From: Acidobacteriota bacterium
GTDB taxonomy: Bacteria; Acidobacteriota; Thermoanaerobaculia; Multivoradales; J023
Reading direction: 5' to 3'
Length of the DNA stretch: 64,000 nt
Assembly (NCBI GenBank): GCA_029263315.1
Contig: JAJCXR010000048.1
Span: 359,913 to 423,912, forward strand
Below are positions 36,097-44,803 of the stretch, piece by piece. How positions within the stretch are numbered: the stretch's first letter is position 1; each line of letters opens with the position of its first letter. A program made the translations under genes and the position numbers. Below the pieces are notes generated by a model that worked only from the letters and a program-made list of their open reading frames with translations, had not been told where the DNA came from and ran no database searches.

Positions 36097-36192
36097 GGGT
36101 CAAGAACGACGGCTCCCCCCCGCCAGCCCCAGGCCCGCAAGCCTGCCATGTCATCGACCGTGGGAAACCATGACCCCAAGGAGCATTCTCCC

Positions 36193-36831
36193 CTACTCAG
36201 GCCTCAACAGCCAAACATTCTCTCTTGCCTCGCATCGTCCTTTCAACCCGCCGAGCACTTCTGTCCTCGCAACAGACCTCAGATCGTAGCTGTCCCGATA
36301 ATGCCGATGCACTTCCTCGTCACCGATCGAAAAAGGTGGGCCTGGCATTGCATTCTGATCGTATTCAAAGCAAATCAGTAGCTGTGGCGCTCGACCGGTG
36401 ATCTGTGTCAAGTGAGCTGCATATCGAGCCCGTACATCCCCGGGCAGAGCCACCAAGGCCGCTCTATCGTAGATCGCCTCCACCGAGCCGAGCACATCGG
36501 CCGTCAATTCGAAGATATCGCCGGCGAATATATCGATATCGTTTCCGCGGTAGAGCTTCAAGGGGCCCACAGCCGACACCTCCGGGCTCACCCCGAGCTC
36601 CACGAAGAGTTGCTCGATGGCCGTTTCGCTCAGCTCCACACCGACCACTGGATAGCCCTGGGAGAGTAACCACGAAATATCCAGGGTCTTGCCACACAGA
36701 GGCAGAAATACACGGCTGCCTTCCGCCACGTCGAGCTTGTTGAAGTGCGCGACCAACAGCGGATGGACCTCACGTCCGTGGAAGCCAATGTCGTTGCTCT
36801 GCCACCGTTGAAGCCAAAAACTTCTATCCAT
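36193..36831 (-). CDS. tpm: thiopurine S-methyltransferase family protein
   Basis: 212 residues from ATG 36831 with GGAG about 5 nt upstream. The start MDRSFWLQRWQSNDIGFH is the hallmark of bacterial TPMT, followed by FLPLCGKTLDISWLLSQGYPVVGVELSE, the SAM-binding strand-loop, and YDRAALVALP. Family members methylate thiopurines and, in bacteria, selenium or tellurium compounds in the cytoplasm. The gene ends inside sequence rich in intergenic motifs and has no obvious operon partner apart from the DUF1294 gene upstream on the same strand (50 bp). Confidence 0.92.
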   Translation of the reverse strand: MDRSFWLQRWQSNDIGFHGREVHPLLVAHFNKLDVAEGSRVFLPLCGKTLDISWLLSQGYPVVGVELSETAIEQLFVELGVSPEVSAVGPLKLYRGNDIDIFAGDIFELTADVLGSVEAIYDRAALVALPGDVRARYAAHLTQITGRAPQLLICFEYDQNAMPGPPFSIGDEEVHRHYRDSYDLRSVARTEVLGGLKGRCEARENVWLLRPE

Positions 36832-36881
36832 GACAACTCCCCATACAGCGCGATCGAATCGTACGTGTCGGCCCACCTACC

Positions 36882-37259
36882 TCAGGGCTCAGGGCTCAGG
36901 ACAGAAAATAGACCCCCACCACCTGACCCAAACCACCAGGCCAGAGTGCCAACATTGAGCACAACGGTCAGCCAAAACGCCGCCCGAAACGGTTGTTTGA
37001 GGGTCTTGTGGCGGAATACCTGCTGGGCCACGAGGGCTCCAGGCCAACCACCCAGCAAGCTCACCAAGTGCAAGACGTTCTCGGGAATGCGCTGCTGGTT
37101 GTTCCTGGCCGCCAACTTATCGTAGGCGTAGAGCACAAACGACAGGAGGATGGCTCCCAGATACAGCACCAAGACTTCCATCCGCAGGCGGCCACCGAGG
37201 GCGGCAACGATGAGCGCAGCGAGGAAAACCAGGGCGACGAGCACGGCGAAGCTTTTCAT
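36882..37259 (-). CDS. DUF1294 family small membrane protein
   Basis: 125 residues from ATG 37259; upstream in-frame starts exist but add a poorly conserved, non-hydrophobic extension. The motif YAYDKLAARNNQQRIPENVLHLVSLLGGWPGALVAQQVFRHKT is the DUF1294 signature, and three to four hydrophobic segments are present (about 3-20, 26-46, 60-78, 94-112). The function of the family is unknown. It precedes the TPMT gene by 50 bp on the same strand and may be co-transcribed. Confidence 0.85.
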   Translation of the reverse strand: MKSFAVLVALVFLAALIVAALGGRLRMEVLVLYLGAILLSFVLYAYDKLAARNNQQRIPENVLHLVSLLGGWPGALVAQQVFRHKTLKQPFRAAFWLTVVLNVGTLAWWFGSGGGGLFSVLSPEP

Positions 37260-37300
37260 ATATGTCTTTCTCAACACCCTCATCCTCACTGCTGTCTTCC

Positions 37301-38593
37301 TCAACGTGAGGGCAGCTCCAGGGCCACCATCTCGTCGTTGTTGCGCGCATAAAGCCGAAACCCCACCAAGGTGGGTACGGTCCACGATTGACTCAAGAAG
37401 AGCTGCGACTGTGAGTAGATACTCGGGTAGCCGGGCGCCAACCCCATGAGCAGCAAACGGCCGTCTTCCTCCAGGGCGAGGACACGGTCCCCGGCAACGA
37501 TGAAGTTGGCCCGCTGGATGGTACGCTCTCGCCAGGAGACCTCACCGTTGAGAATCGATACCGCCTGCAGGATCACCGTCGAGCGCCCGGACGAGGCGTA
37601 AACATGATCTCCCAGGAGCACACCGTTGGTGAAATGCATATTGAAGCGACTGTGATGCCACACTTCGTCCACTTGCGTGGGGCCCTCGGTTTGGCGCGTC
37701 AAATGCAGGACGCGACTACCACCACCATAGGCCGACGAGACGAACAGCAGTTGCCGCTCGGCGTCCCAAATCGGCATGCTGATGTTGTAGGCGGCGCCGG
37801 AAGGGTGCCGGTGTCGCCACAGCAGACGGCCATCGTCGGGCGACAGGGCCACGACTTCGTCAGCGACAAAGGCCACCAGCTGGACCTCACCGTCGACATT
37901 GATGAGACGGGGCGAGGACGGTGAGCTTTCCAAGTCCTGCCCCTTCCAGCGTATCTTTCCGCTGGCTTGATCCAGGGCGACGATCCCCTGGCCTTCACCG
38001 CCGAGGGTGACGATCACCGACCCTTGCCAGGCGATGGGACTGCTCCCGTAACCGCGACGCAGGAAAGTGCCCCCCAAATCTCCCCACAGGTCGAGCTGCC
38101 AGAGGACTTTCCCCGAGACGGCCCGCAAGGCATGCAAGCGACCCGTGCTTCCGATGGTGAAGAGACGTCCACCGATGACCAGGGGGGTGCTGTGGGGCCC
38201 TGCCCCGTGCCCCACCATCATGCCGTCGACGATCGGTGCCGCATAGCGATGCTCCCACAGGGTCTGCCCAGTATCCGTGGCGGCCGCCAACACAACTTCG
38301 GTGTCGTCTTGCCGATACTGGGTATAGAGGGTTGATCCGACCACGGATATGGCCGAATTGCCCTCTCCCAAGGAGCGCCGCCAAAGCACCCGGGGGCCTT
38401 CCGGCGACCAATTTCCCAAGGGACCAGGCCGGGCGACAAAATCCCGCCCGGGGCCTCCCCACTGCGGCCAATCGGCGTCGGAGGCTAGGGTTTGAGCCGC
38501 AGCACCGAGCATTCCCAGGGCGGCGACGAGCAGGCAACCGATCAAGGGAGTGGACACAACCCCGCTGCGGGATCGCTGGATAGCAGACATCAT
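37301..38593 (-). CDS. exported PQQ-like beta-propeller protein (second copy type)
   Basis: 430 residues. A signal peptide (about 1-38, ending QTLASDA) is followed by DWPQWGGPGRDFVARPG, the usual opening of exported PQQ-like propellers. Blade motifs such as GIVALDQASGKIRWKG, ALSPDDGRLLWRH and HALRAVSGKVLWQ recur through the protein. It is distantly similar in layout to the protein at 28874. No catalytic residues can be named; BamB-like scaffold or ligand-binding roles are possible. The ApaG gene ends 27 bp upstream of its start on the same strand, so they are probably in one transcript. Confidence 0.78.
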   Translation of the reverse strand: MMSAIQRSRSGVVSTPLIGCLLVAALGMLGAAAQTLASDADWPQWGGPGRDFVARPGPLGNWSPEGPRVLWRRSLGEGNSAISVVGSTLYTQYRQDDTEVVLAAATDTGQTLWEHRYAAPIVDGMMVGHGAGPHSTPLVIGGRLFTIGSTGRLHALRAVSGKVLWQLDLWGDLGGTFLRRGYGSSPIAWQGSVIVTLGGEGQGIVALDQASGKIRWKGQDLESSPSSPRLINVDGEVQLVAFVADEVVALSPDDGRLLWRHRHPSGAAYNISMPIWDAERQLLFVSSAYGGGSRVLHLTRQTEGPTQVDEVWHHSRFNMHFTNGVLLGDHVYASSGRSTVILQAVSILNGEVSWRERTIQRANFIVAGDRVLALEEDGRLLLMGLAPGYPSIYSQSQLFLSQSWTVPTLVGFRLYARNNDEMVALELPSR

Positions 38594-38620
38594 GTGATCT
38601 CTTATGATACCTAGATCGGC

Positions 38621-39010
38621 TCAGTGAACGATGTCGGTATCACTCAACACAAAAGGCGCGATCTCGACCTCGAAGGGATCGCCGTCCTCGGTCATCATGC
38701 GGTAACTACCCTTCATCGTCCCGGTGGCGGTGCGCAAGGGGCATCCCGAGGTATAGCGGAAAGATTCCCCCGGCTGCAGGATGGGCTGCTGCCCGACCAC
38801 ACCCGGCCCCCGAACCACTTCCACCCGCCCTTGCTCATCCTGGATGATCCAATGGCGATGCAGGAGCTGGACCGTGTCGCGGCGCTCGTTGGTGATGGTC
38901 ACGGTGTAGAGAAAAAACCAGGATCCACGGTGGGGATCGGATCGCTCCAAGTCATAGCTAGGTTCAACAGTGACCCGAACACCGTGTGTCACGATTTCAG
39001 AAGAAAACAC
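38621..39010 (-). CDS. apaG: ApaG domain protein
   Basis: 129 residues from GTG 39010 with GGAG about 8 nt upstream. The sequence matches ApaG along its length: VRVTVEPSYDLERSDPHRGSWFFLYTVTITNE, LLHRHWIIQDEQGRVEVVRGPGVVGQQPIL and GESFRYTSGCPLRTATGTMKGSYRM. ApaG is a small Fn3-like beta-sandwich protein linked genetically to Co2+/Mg2+ resistance and Ap4A metabolism; its molecular function is unsettled. The single-domain bacterial form is complete here. Confidence 0.95.
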   Translation of the reverse strand: MFSSEIVTHGVRVTVEPSYDLERSDPHRGSWFFLYTVTITNERRDTVQLLHRHWIIQDEQGRVEVVRGPGVVGQQPILQPGESFRYTSGCPLRTATGTMKGSYRMMTEDGDPFEVEIAPFVLSDTDIVH

Positions 39011-39117
39011 TTACAGGCTCCCACGGCTGCAATGGGCAGCCTTTCGGAAGGGCATTCTATCCAGGCGGAGAGCCTGTGTCAGGAGGGTTGTGACGTCCCA
39101 CGTCCCCAGAAACAGCC

Positions 39118-39783
39118 TCAGAAACGGCGCCCTATTCCAAAGCCATAGACAAAGGGGTTGATGTCGACATCCACTTCGACGGTTCCCAACCCCCCCGCGG
39201 TGGTGATCGTAGCCGTGGTGTCGATCTGGATGTACTTGATATCGAAATTGACGAACCAGCTCTCATTGATCCCGACATCAAAACCCAGCTGTCCAGCCAA
39301 GCCAACCGATTCATCGAGATCGACATCGCTGTTGCCGGCCACGGCATTGAACGACGAGGTGGTTTTCTCATCGTAGAAGAGGGTGAAGTTGATGCCGGCG
39401 CCTATGTAAGGTCGAAACTTGCCCTCTGGATTGAAGTGATATTGCAAGGTCAAGGTCGGCGGCAGGGCGCGGGCGTCCACGACTTTACCCAGGCCCGCCA
39501 GGGCACCCTCGGCGATGACGTCATGCTGTGAGGTACCCAGCACCAGCTCGAGACCCCAATTCGGTCGCATCATGTAGGTGATATCGAGCTCGGGAATCTG
39601 ATCATCTTCCACTGAGACACCCGTGTCGGGGATGGACGCACCATCGCTGCGCAAGGTGCTGCTGCTGCTGTCTGGATCGATACTGAGCGCCCGCACACGG
39701 ATCAGCCAGTCCCCTGCCATGGCCGGCGTGGTGGTCAAGGCGACGAGGCTGAGCAACACGGGAATCATCAACATTCGTTTCAT
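39118..39783 (-). CDS. OmpW family outer membrane protein
   Basis: 221 residues from ATG 39783 with AGGAGAT 6 nt upstream. A signal peptide ends at AMAG, followed by WLIRVRALSIDPDSSSS, the OmpW opening. Amphipathic strands run to the terminal NPFVYGFGIGRRF, ending in Phe. Further OmpW marks are LPPTLTLQYHFNPEGKFRPYIGAGINFTLF and GLAGQLGFDVGINESWFVNFDIKYI. OmpW forms an eight-stranded barrel for small hydrophobic compounds. The gene is followed by apaG 107 bp downstream. Confidence 0.93.
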   Translation of the reverse strand: MKRMLMIPVLLSLVALTTTPAMAGDWLIRVRALSIDPDSSSSTLRSDGASIPDTGVSVEDDQIPELDITYMMRPNWGLELVLGTSQHDVIAEGALAGLGKVVDARALPPTLTLQYHFNPEGKFRPYIGAGINFTLFYDEKTTSSFNAVAGNSDVDLDESVGLAGQLGFDVGINESWFVNFDIKYIQIDTTATITTAGGLGTVEVDVDINPFVYGFGIGRRF

Positions 39784-39876
39784 AGATATCTCCTCGAATT
39801 CAATGAGATCTGATAAGCCGAAAGAATCATAGCAGACATGCGGCCGGTTGTTCCGTTTGCGGTTTCTACTTAGTTA

Positions 39877-40085
39877 GTGTCCATCCAGTTTTACCGAAAT
39901 CGGTGCTAGCGGGAGACCCTTCGAGCGAGCACGGACGGAGTGCTGTCTGAGCCGCAGGGCCAAGGGAACGGGGTCAAACCTTGATACAAATGGGTTTAGA
40001 TCGACACGTCAGCGTTGGGGCGAGTTTGCGCAGGCCGCGCGCAGCCGAAGGGCTCCCGCCCCGCATCGTTTTCTCGGATGGGAAC
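39877..40085. repeat. MITE-like repeat, copy B (209 bp)
   Basis: The element begins GTGTCCATCC like copy A at 35886, in the same orientation, and ends GGATGGGAAC, an imperfect inverse. Internal blocks are shared (CCTTCGAGCGAGCACGGACG, GTTGGGGCGAGTTTGCG, CAGCCGAAGGGCTCCCGCCC). It lies in the 679-bp gap between ompW and imuA. The remaining ~375 bp up to imuA contain no supported gene and no certain LexA box. Confidence 0.72.
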
Positions 40086-40462
40086 TAGTTAGGACGTCAC
40101 CGATGGGGCTGCCAAGATCTCTCCCCACAAAGGACCTCTGACAAGATTTTTCTCGTTCTCCGAGAACTGCAACACAGCCCCTGACATCGGCCTTGGGCGT
40201 CCACCTCGCAACTCGAGGAGCAAATTGCAGTGGGAATAATCGAATTCTCTCAAAGTCTATGGATAAAGAACATAGGCCGCAGCACCTTGGCACCGGGAGA
40301 TTGATTTACGCCCCACTTACGCCTATTATTCTGAGGCCGGCAAGAGATGTCGGGCGTCATGTCGAACATCACTTGCACCGTTCTGAACAACCGTCGAAGG
40401 CCCAACATGATGCTTGCATCAGAAACGCTGAACAGAACATAAAATCACTGCTGACACATGCC

Positions 40463-41269
40463 ATGACACATCCCATAGAGCTTCCAGACGCCTTTAGCCG
40501 CCACTTGCGGACGGCCCGGCAATTGGCCTCGCAGCGGCGTCGTAACCTCGAAGAGGAGCAGCTATCGACGGCTTGCAACGCCTTTGACAAGCTGCTCGAA
40601 GGGGGGTTGCGAAGGGGCAATATGGTGGAGCTCATCGGTCAACGGTCCAGTGGCCGTTTCTCCCTCGTATTGAGCGCCCTCGCCGCCACCACGGGACGGG
40701 GAGAAGCGGCGGCTCTGATCGATCTCAGCGACGCCTTCGATCCCCAAGTGGCGCAGCATGCCGAGGTGGATCTCGAACGCCTCCTGTGGACCCGTCCACG
40801 GCATCTCAAAGAAGTGTTGGCCAGCGCCGAGATCATTCTGTCGAGCGGTATCCCCCTGTTGATCATCGACCTCGGCATGCCGCCCATCGCCGGGGGGCGA
40901 GGCCAGGAAGCCTCTTGGTTACGCCTCGCCCGACGGGCTTCGACCCACCGCGTGGCTTTGCTCGTCGCCAGCCCCTATCGGGTCAGCGGCACCGCCGCCC
41001 AGGCGGTGATCAGCGCCCGTCCAACCGGCAGCCGTTGGTTGGGCCATGGCCCCGCGCCGCGATTGCTGGCCGGCGTTTCGGCGTCCTTCGAGTTGCTCAA
41101 GAGTCGCAGTCAACGGCCCGGAACACCCCGCCAGGGGGACCATCAGGAATTGACCTGGCGCCATACCGAGGTGCTCGCCCCGGAGCTCTTGCTGCCGCCG
41201 GCCGCCGTCCACAGCTTCCCCCGATCCTCGACCCCACAACAGCAAGACGCCCGACGGGCCATCGCCTGA
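40463..41269 (+). CDS. imuA: ImuA, RecA-like component of the mutagenic translesion synthesis complex
   Basis: 268 residues from ATG 40463; an upstream in-frame extension reads as non-coding. ACNAFDKLLEGGLRRGNMVELIGQRSSGRFSLVLSALAATTGRG is the RecA/SulA-like core of ImuA, with a degenerate P-loop region (GQRSSGR), and PLLIIDLGMPP is the Walker B-like strand. ImuA works with ImuB and the polymerase DnaE2 in damage-induced mutagenesis. imuB follows after 4 bp. dnaE2 is not in the window. SOS control is expected, but no LexA site could be assigned by eye. Confidence 0.85.
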   Translation: MTHPIELPDAFSRHLRTARQLASQRRRNLEEEQLSTACNAFDKLLEGGLRRGNMVELIGQRSSGRFSLVLSALAATTGRGEAAALIDLSDAFDPQVAQHAEVDLERLLWTRPRHLKEVLASAEIILSSGIPLLIIDLGMPPIAGGRGQEASWLRLARRASTHRVALLVASPYRVSGTAAQAVISARPTGSRWLGHGPAPRLLAGVSASFELLKSRSQRPGTPRQGDHQELTWRHTEVLAPELLLPPAAVHSFPRSSTPQQQDARRAIA

Positions 41270-41273
41270 AGCG

Positions 41274-43082
41274 GTGAGCAAACCGTCCCCCAACGCTCAG
41301 CCGTCGAAGACCGAGTCGTCGTCCACCGGGCAACACGCTGCCAAGCAACACGCTGCCGGGCAACACGGTGCCGGGCGACACGGTGCCGGGCGACGCATCG
41401 CCGGGCGACGCATCGCCTGCCTGCGCATCCCCCTCTTTCCCCTGGCGGCGCGCCTGCGCAGTGAGCCCGAGTTGCGGCACGAAGCCTTGGCGGTGATGGC
41501 CGGTAACGGTAACGGGGCCCGTGTCGTCGCCGCCACCCGCCTGGCCCGCAAGGCGGGCATCCGTCCCGGCTTGACCTTGCCCCAAGCCCGCAGCCGCCTG
41601 CCCCAGCTCATCGCCCGCCCCCTCGACGCGGCCTGCGAGCAGGCGGCCCAAGAGGCGATGCTCGACATCGTCGAAACCTTCTCGCCACGGGTCGAAGGGG
41701 TGGACGGAGGCATCGCCTTCCTCGACGCCCACGGCCTCGAGCGTCACTATCCCGGGGAATGCCCGGAAGAAGAGATGGCCCGGGCCCTGATCCTAGCGGT
41801 CGAACAGGAGGCCGGCCTGCCCTCAAGGGTCGGGGTGGCGTCGAGCAAGCTGGCGGCCCGTCTCGCCGCCGGCCGGTCCCCCTCCCCCAACATCATCCCC
41901 AGCGGCGACGAAGCAGCCTTCCTCGCCCCGCTACCCCTGGCCGAGCTGACCCCACAAGCCAAGATCCTGCAACGGCTCGAGAGCTGGGGTATCCAAAACC
42001 TCGGCGATCTCGCCAAGCTGCCCTCGGCAGAGGTCCTCAGCCGCCTAGGCAATGAAGGCCAGGCCCTGCACTGCATCGCCCGCGGCGAAGATCCACAACC
42101 CCTGGTGCCGCGTCAACCGCCCCCCAGCTTTCGCGAAGGCATGGAGTTGGAGTGGCCATTGATCAACCTCGAGCCCTTCATCTTCGTCGCCCGCGGTGCC
42201 CTCGAACGACTGAGCCGACGCCTGTCCGGCAGCGGCCTGGCTTGCCAACGCCTGGAGCTCACCATGGAGCTCGAAGATACCGGTCGCCAGGCCCGCAGCA
42301 TCACCCTGCCCGCCCCCACCCGCGACATCAAAACCCTGCTCACCTTGCTGCGCCTGCACTTGGAAGAGCAACCGCCGCAAGCCCCCATCCTGTCCTTCGA
42401 GCTCGTCGCCCACCCCGATCGTCCACGGCGGGCCCAACTCACCCTCTTCGGCCCGGAGGCGCTATCCCCCGACAAGCTCGCCACCACCGTGGCCCGTCTC
42501 TTCGCCCTCCTCGGCAAAGGCCGCGTCGGCTCGCCACGTACCGTCGACGGCCACTGCCCCGAACGCTTCGCCCTGGTCCCCTACGAGCCCCCCGCGCCAC
42601 CGAAAGAACGTCGTCCCCCAACTACCGGCCGCGGCCTGCTCACCGTCCGCACCCTGCGTCCGCCCCTGGCCATCGAGGTCATTGCCGACGGCAGCCCTGA
42701 GCCCTTCCAACAGGTGCCTGGCACCTGCCAACAGGTGCCTGGCACCGTCCACGGAGCATCAAAACAGGTGCCTGGCACCGTCCACGGGGCATCAAAACAG
42801 GTGGCAGGCACCGCCGTGGCATCCTGCGGCGCCACCGGTCTGGTGATCGATGGTCGCCCCCTGTTCATCAAAACCCTGATCGATGACGACGGCGGTAAGA
42901 AGCTGCCCATCGAAGGACGGGTGCAGGTAGCTTCCGGCCCCTGGGGGCTGGAGGAAGCTTGGTGGTCGGCACAGGACCGGCAACGGGACTATTGGGATGT
43001 GGAGCTGCAACGGGGTGGGCTCTACCGTATCTTCCGTCACCGTCAAAGCGGCGAATGGTTCGTCGACGGCGTGTACGACTGA
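41274..43082 (+). CDS. imuB: ImuB, Y-family DNA polymerase-like protein
   Basis: 602 residues from GTG 41274. After a repetitive N-terminal tract (about 19-48: GQHAA/GRRIA units at a 5-residue step), the Y-family fold begins at ACLRIPLFPLAARLRSEPEL. It continues with EGVDGGIAFLDAHGLER, SKLAARLAA and a helix-hairpin region KILQRLESWGIQNLGDLAKLP. Acidic catalytic residues of active Y-family polymerases are not all recognisable, as expected for ImuB, which acts as a hub binding the beta clamp, ImuA and DnaE2. The C-terminal part carries three to four QVPGT units from a palindromic DNA repeat (42709-42812) and a conserved ImuB end (YWDVELQRGGLYRIFRHRQSGEWFVDGVYD). Confidence 0.9.
   Translation: MSKPSPNAQPSKTESSSTGQHAAKQHAAGQHGAGRHGAGRRIAGRRIACLRIPLFPLAARLRSEPELRHEALAVMAGNGNGARVVAATRLARKAGIRPGLTLPQARSRLPQLIARPLDAACEQAAQEAMLDIVETFSPRVEGVDGGIAFLDAHGLERHYPGECPEEEMARALILAVEQEAGLPSRVGVASSKLAARLAAGRSPSPNIIPSGDEAAFLAPLPLAELTPQAKILQRLESWGIQNLGDLAKLPSAEVLSRLGNEGQALHCIARGEDPQPLVPRQPPPSFREGMELEWPLINLEPFIFVARGALERLSRRLSGSGLACQRLELTMELEDTGRQARSITLPAPTRDIKTLLTLLRLHLEEQPPQAPILSFELVAHPDRPRRAQLTLFGPEALSPDKLATTVARLFALLGKGRVGSPRTVDGHCPERFALVPYEPPAPPKERRPPTTGRGLLTVRTLRPPLAIEVIADGSPEPFQQVPGTCQQVPGTVHGASKQVPGTVHGASKQVAGTAVASCGATGLVIDGRPLFIKTLIDDDGGKKLPIEGRVQVASGPWGLEEAWWSAQDRQRDYWDVELQRGGLYRIFRHRQSGEWFVDGVYD
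42709..42812. repeat. cluster of four palindromic AACAGGTGCCTGGCACC repeats inside imuB
   Basis: Copies lie at 42709-42725, 42730-42746, 42763-42779 and, as the variant with GTGGCAGGCACC, 42796-42812. The core GGTGCC-T-GGCACC is a perfect inverted repeat. Copies 2-4 are spaced 33 bp and share the flank GTCCACGG(A/G)GCATCA. They stay in frame and encode QVPGT. A further exact copy is in the flavoprotein gene at 47728-47744. Confidence 0.85.
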
Positions 43083-43414
43083 TCTTCCAGGCCGCACGGC
43101 CACCGGAATCGCCGCCTTACGGATCTGCCCCAACCTGCGATAAAGTCGTAACTTCAGGGCTCTGCCTGCGTATTCCAAGGCGAGCCCCACACTCAGCTCT
43201 CCGAGCCATCCCCAGGGACCAACGCGGTTCCCGTTCCGACGACGGCCGAGACGGGGCACCGATCCACCGCCGGCCGCAGCGGCATCTTCCCAACACGTTG
43301 AATACTGAACAGCTGGATTCCGGTCATTTGGACACCCAAAAGCTGGAGGCCGAACAGCTGGACCTTGAAACGCTAGACCGCTAGACCGTACCGATACCGA
43401 GCAAGGAGGTTCCT
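43083..43414. other. intergenic region, 332 bp, with a 15-nt phased repeat
   Basis: No gene is supported. From about 43306 to 43386 a degenerate 15-nt unit of the type GAACAGCTGGATTCC recurs about five times, as if coding for xQLDx units, and ends in CTAGACCGCTAGACCG. A strong AAGGAGGT at 43403-43410 is the ribosome binding site of the next gene. Confidence 0.55.
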
Positions 43415-44803
43415 TTGACCCGAACACCGTCTTTTCGCATCTCGTCTTTTTGCACCTCGGCTTTTCGCCTTTCGGCTGTCCTCATCTCGACCTGTCTGCT
43501 GCTGGCCACCGCCGCAACCGCCCAGGAGACGACGTCGACAAAAATCTTCCCCTACCAAACCCATGTCGAGCACCTCGACAATGGTCTCCAAGTGGTTCTC
43601 ATCCCGATGAGCTCCAATGGCCTGGTGGCCTACTGGACCATCGTCCGTACCGGCGCCCGCGACGAGTACGAGCCCGGTCGCACCGGCTTCGCCCATTTTT
43701 TTGAGCACATGATGTTCCGCGGTACGGAGAAATACCCCTCCACCGCCTACGACGACATGGTGACCAAAATCGGTGCCGACGCCAACGCCTTCACCTCCGA
43801 TGATCTCACCGCCTACTACCTCAATATCGCGGCGGAGGATCTCGAGACGGTGATGGAGATCGAGAGCGATCGCTTCCTCAATCTCTCCTACCCCAAGGAT
43901 CTCTTCCAGACCGAAGCCGGTGCCGTTTACGGCGAATACCGCAAAAACAAGACCAGCCCCTTCTTCGTGCTCTTCGAAGAAACCCTCAAGGCCGCCTACA
44001 CCACCCACACCTACGGCCATACCGCCATGGGCTACGAAGAGGACATCCAGCAGATGCCCAACCTCTTCGATTACTCGAAGACCTTCTTCGGCCGCTACTA
44101 CCGGCCGGAGAACGCCGTCTTGGTCATCGTCGGCGATATCGAGGTGGAAACCACCCGCCAGCTGGTGAAGGACTACTACAGCGATTGGGAAGCCGGCTAC
44201 GTGCCGCCCAAGGTGCCGGTGGAGCCGCCGCAGACGCAGGAGCGTCGCATCTCCCTCACCTATCCCGGTCGCACCTTGCCGCTGCTCTTGATGGCCTACA
44301 AAGCCGATGCCTTCGACGCCCAAGACGTCACCCAGGCCGGGGCCCGCCTGCTCTGTGATCTGGGTTTCGGGGAGACCAGCGACATCTACAAGAAGCTGGT
44401 GCTCGACGAGCAGCTGGTGGAGTTCATCAGCGCCGAGTACGACCCCAGCCGCGACCCGGGCCTGGTGACGATTGTCAGCCGGATCAAGGACGAAGAACGG
44501 GTCGATGACGTCATCGCCGAGATCGACCGTACGGTCACCCAGCTGCAGCAACAACCCCCAGACCCCAAGCGCTTGGCGGATCTCAAATCGCGCCTCAAAT
44601 ACGGCTTCCTGATGAACCTCGATACCCCCGCCAACGTGATGAGCAACCTGGTGCGGCTGATCGCCGTCACCGGCGACATCACCACCATCGACGATCTCTA
44701 CCGCACCTTCGACAAAGTAACGGCAGAGGACGTACAACAGGCGGCCCAGAAATACCTCGTGACCGAGCAACGCACCGTCGCCGTGCTGAGGGGAGACAGC
44801 TGA
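43415..44803 (+). CDS. secreted M16 zinc metallopeptidase, catalytic partner
   Basis: 462 residues from TTG 43415, supported by AAGGAGGT 4 nt upstream and a following signal peptide (about 1-36, ending ATAQ). The inverted zinc motif HFFEH (94-98) and Glu174 (AVYGEYRKN) about 76 residues on form the M16 active site. The rest has the two-lobed M16 fold. Members degrade small proteins and peptides in the periplasm. The stop overlaps the start of the next M16 gene (TGATG), which lacks the zinc motif, so the pair probably forms a heterodimer like other bacterial two-gene M16 peptidases. Confidence 0.93.
   Translation: MTRTPSFRISSFCTSAFRLSAVLISTCLLLATAATAQETTSTKIFPYQTHVEHLDNGLQVVLIPMSSNGLVAYWTIVRTGARDEYEPGRTGFAHFFEHMMFRGTEKYPSTAYDDMVTKIGADANAFTSDDLTAYYLNIAAEDLETVMEIESDRFLNLSYPKDLFQTEAGAVYGEYRKNKTSPFFVLFEETLKAAYTTHTYGHTAMGYEEDIQQMPNLFDYSKTFFGRYYRPENAVLVIVGDIEVETTRQLVKDYYSDWEAGYVPPKVPVEPPQTQERRISLTYPGRTLPLLLMAYKADAFDAQDVTQAGARLLCDLGFGETSDIYKKLVLDEQLVEFISAEYDPSRDPGLVTIVSRIKDEERVDDVIAEIDRTVTQLQQQPPDPKRLADLKSRLKYGFLMNLDTPANVMSNLVRLIAVTGDITTIDDLYRTFDKVTAEDVQQAAQKYLVTEQRTVAVLRGDS

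Noticed and set aside
35969..40293. Short reverse-strand frames sharing HPRKRCG-like peptides near 36 kb and 40 kb
   Set aside because: They lie in the MITE-like repeat copies; similarity of the peptides reflects the DNA repeat, and neither has a ribosome binding site.
40086..40462. A LexA (SOS) box upstream of imuA, for example GAAC-N12-GTTC near 40365-40385
   Set aside because: The spacing matches none of the LexA boxes I know, so the site was not annotated.
42959..43384. 141-codon frame after imuB ending in LDxxx repeats
   Set aside because: It starts inside imuB in another frame and runs through unconserved intergenic DNA; the repeats are the 15-nt phased element.
43373..44770. 465-codon reverse-strand open frame opposite the first M16 gene
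   Set aside because: The forward frame has a signal peptide, HFFEH zinc motif and ribosome binding site; the reverse frame is a Val/Gly/Asp-rich shadow.
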